Below are positions 63,805-64,000 of a stretch of DNA of 64,000 bases, one piece after another (the stretch's first letter is position 1; the number at the start of each line of letters is the position of its first letter). Made by a program: the position numbers and the translations under genes. Location of the stretch: the NCBI RefSeq assembly GCF_050908995.1, contig NC_135122.1, positions 14,920,501-14,984,500 of the forward strand, given 5' to 3'. The notes beneath the pieces are model-generated. The model saw nothing but the letters and a program-made list of their open reading frames with translations, was not told where the DNA came from and did not search any database. The DNA is from Andrena cerasifolii (taxonomy: Eukaryota; Arthropoda; Insecta; Hymenoptera; Andrenidae).

Positions 63805-64000
63805 TTTGCCTGGCCAATCGTTTATTATTCACTCACGGACAAAGAGAAACATTTGCTTTTTAGGGTCATAGCGCGGCAATAACCATTTCAGATTTCATTT
63901 TCTCTCTCGCGAGGTCTCGACCGCGAAACGCACACGCACGCTCACCTCCTCAACGGAAAGTAGTCCCCCCCATACTCGATTGTCGACACAACGTACCGTA
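63805..64000 (-). other. 5' UTR and upstream region of BRWD3
   Basis: Directly upstream of the BRWD3 ATG at 63804-63802. CpG-rich in part, and no further gene is seen before the window ends. Confidence 0.4.

Overview
The window is nuclear DNA of an arthropod, most likely a hymenopteran insect. The genes are split by many short GT-AG introns, the non-coding DNA is AT-rich yet still full of CpG, and every recognisable protein has its closest remembered relatives in insects. The order-level call is an inference from composition and gene set. There is no sign of bacterial or phage sequence.

Layout, left to right. (1) 1-8,100, + strand: the 3' two thirds of a LIM-domain scaffold gene of the Smallish/LMO7 family. 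It enters from the left edge and ends in a single LIM domain. (2) 8,100-15,490: about 7 kb without a supported gene, holding several small inverted-repeat transposon remnants. (3) 15,495-20,563, + strand: a small fibroblast growth factor gene of FGF1 type, with introns crowded by MITE-like elements. (4) 21,982-22,850, - strand: SCOC (short coiled-coil protein), with a GC-AG intron. (5) 23,922-28,722, - strand: Hip1/HIP1R, the clathrin-actin adaptor (ANTH domain, coiled coil, I/LWEQ domain). (6) 34,085-35,623, - strand: Rab2. (7) 36,728-43,769, + strand: Abl tyrosine kinase, complete from N-terminal cap to C-terminal actin-binding region. It is head-to-head with Rab2 across a CCAAT-containing spacer. 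(8) 44-47 kb: Abl 3' region and a nested transposon remnant. (9) 47,323-48,159, - strand: Nxt1/p15, the mRNA export cofactor. (10) 50,094-51,234, + strand: POLR2M/Gdown1. (11) 51,455-53,137, - strand: RpL13A, convergent with POLR2M and carrying an intronic box C/D snoRNA. (12) 55,848-63,804, - strand: BRWD3/PHIP-type WD40 and double-bromodomain protein, complete.

I rebuilt exon chains by hand from splice signals and reading-frame phase. For Hip1, Rab2, SCOC, Nxt1, POLR2M, RpL13A, BRWD3 and Abl the phases close exactly from start to stop. The LIM gene lacks its 5' end, and the first exon of the FGF gene is only a candidate.

The genes do not form one pathway. Most are housekeeping or cell-architecture genes: RNA polymerase II control, ribosome, mRNA export, chromatin reading, ER-Golgi traffic, endocytosis and actin signalling. 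The best candidates for something not already annotated are the box C/D snoRNA in the RpL13A intron, whose D' guide matches a conserved 18S rRNA segment; the FGF1-type gene; and a set of foldback elements and MITEs, one with a clean 8-bp target-site duplication. I found no new defence or enzymatic system.
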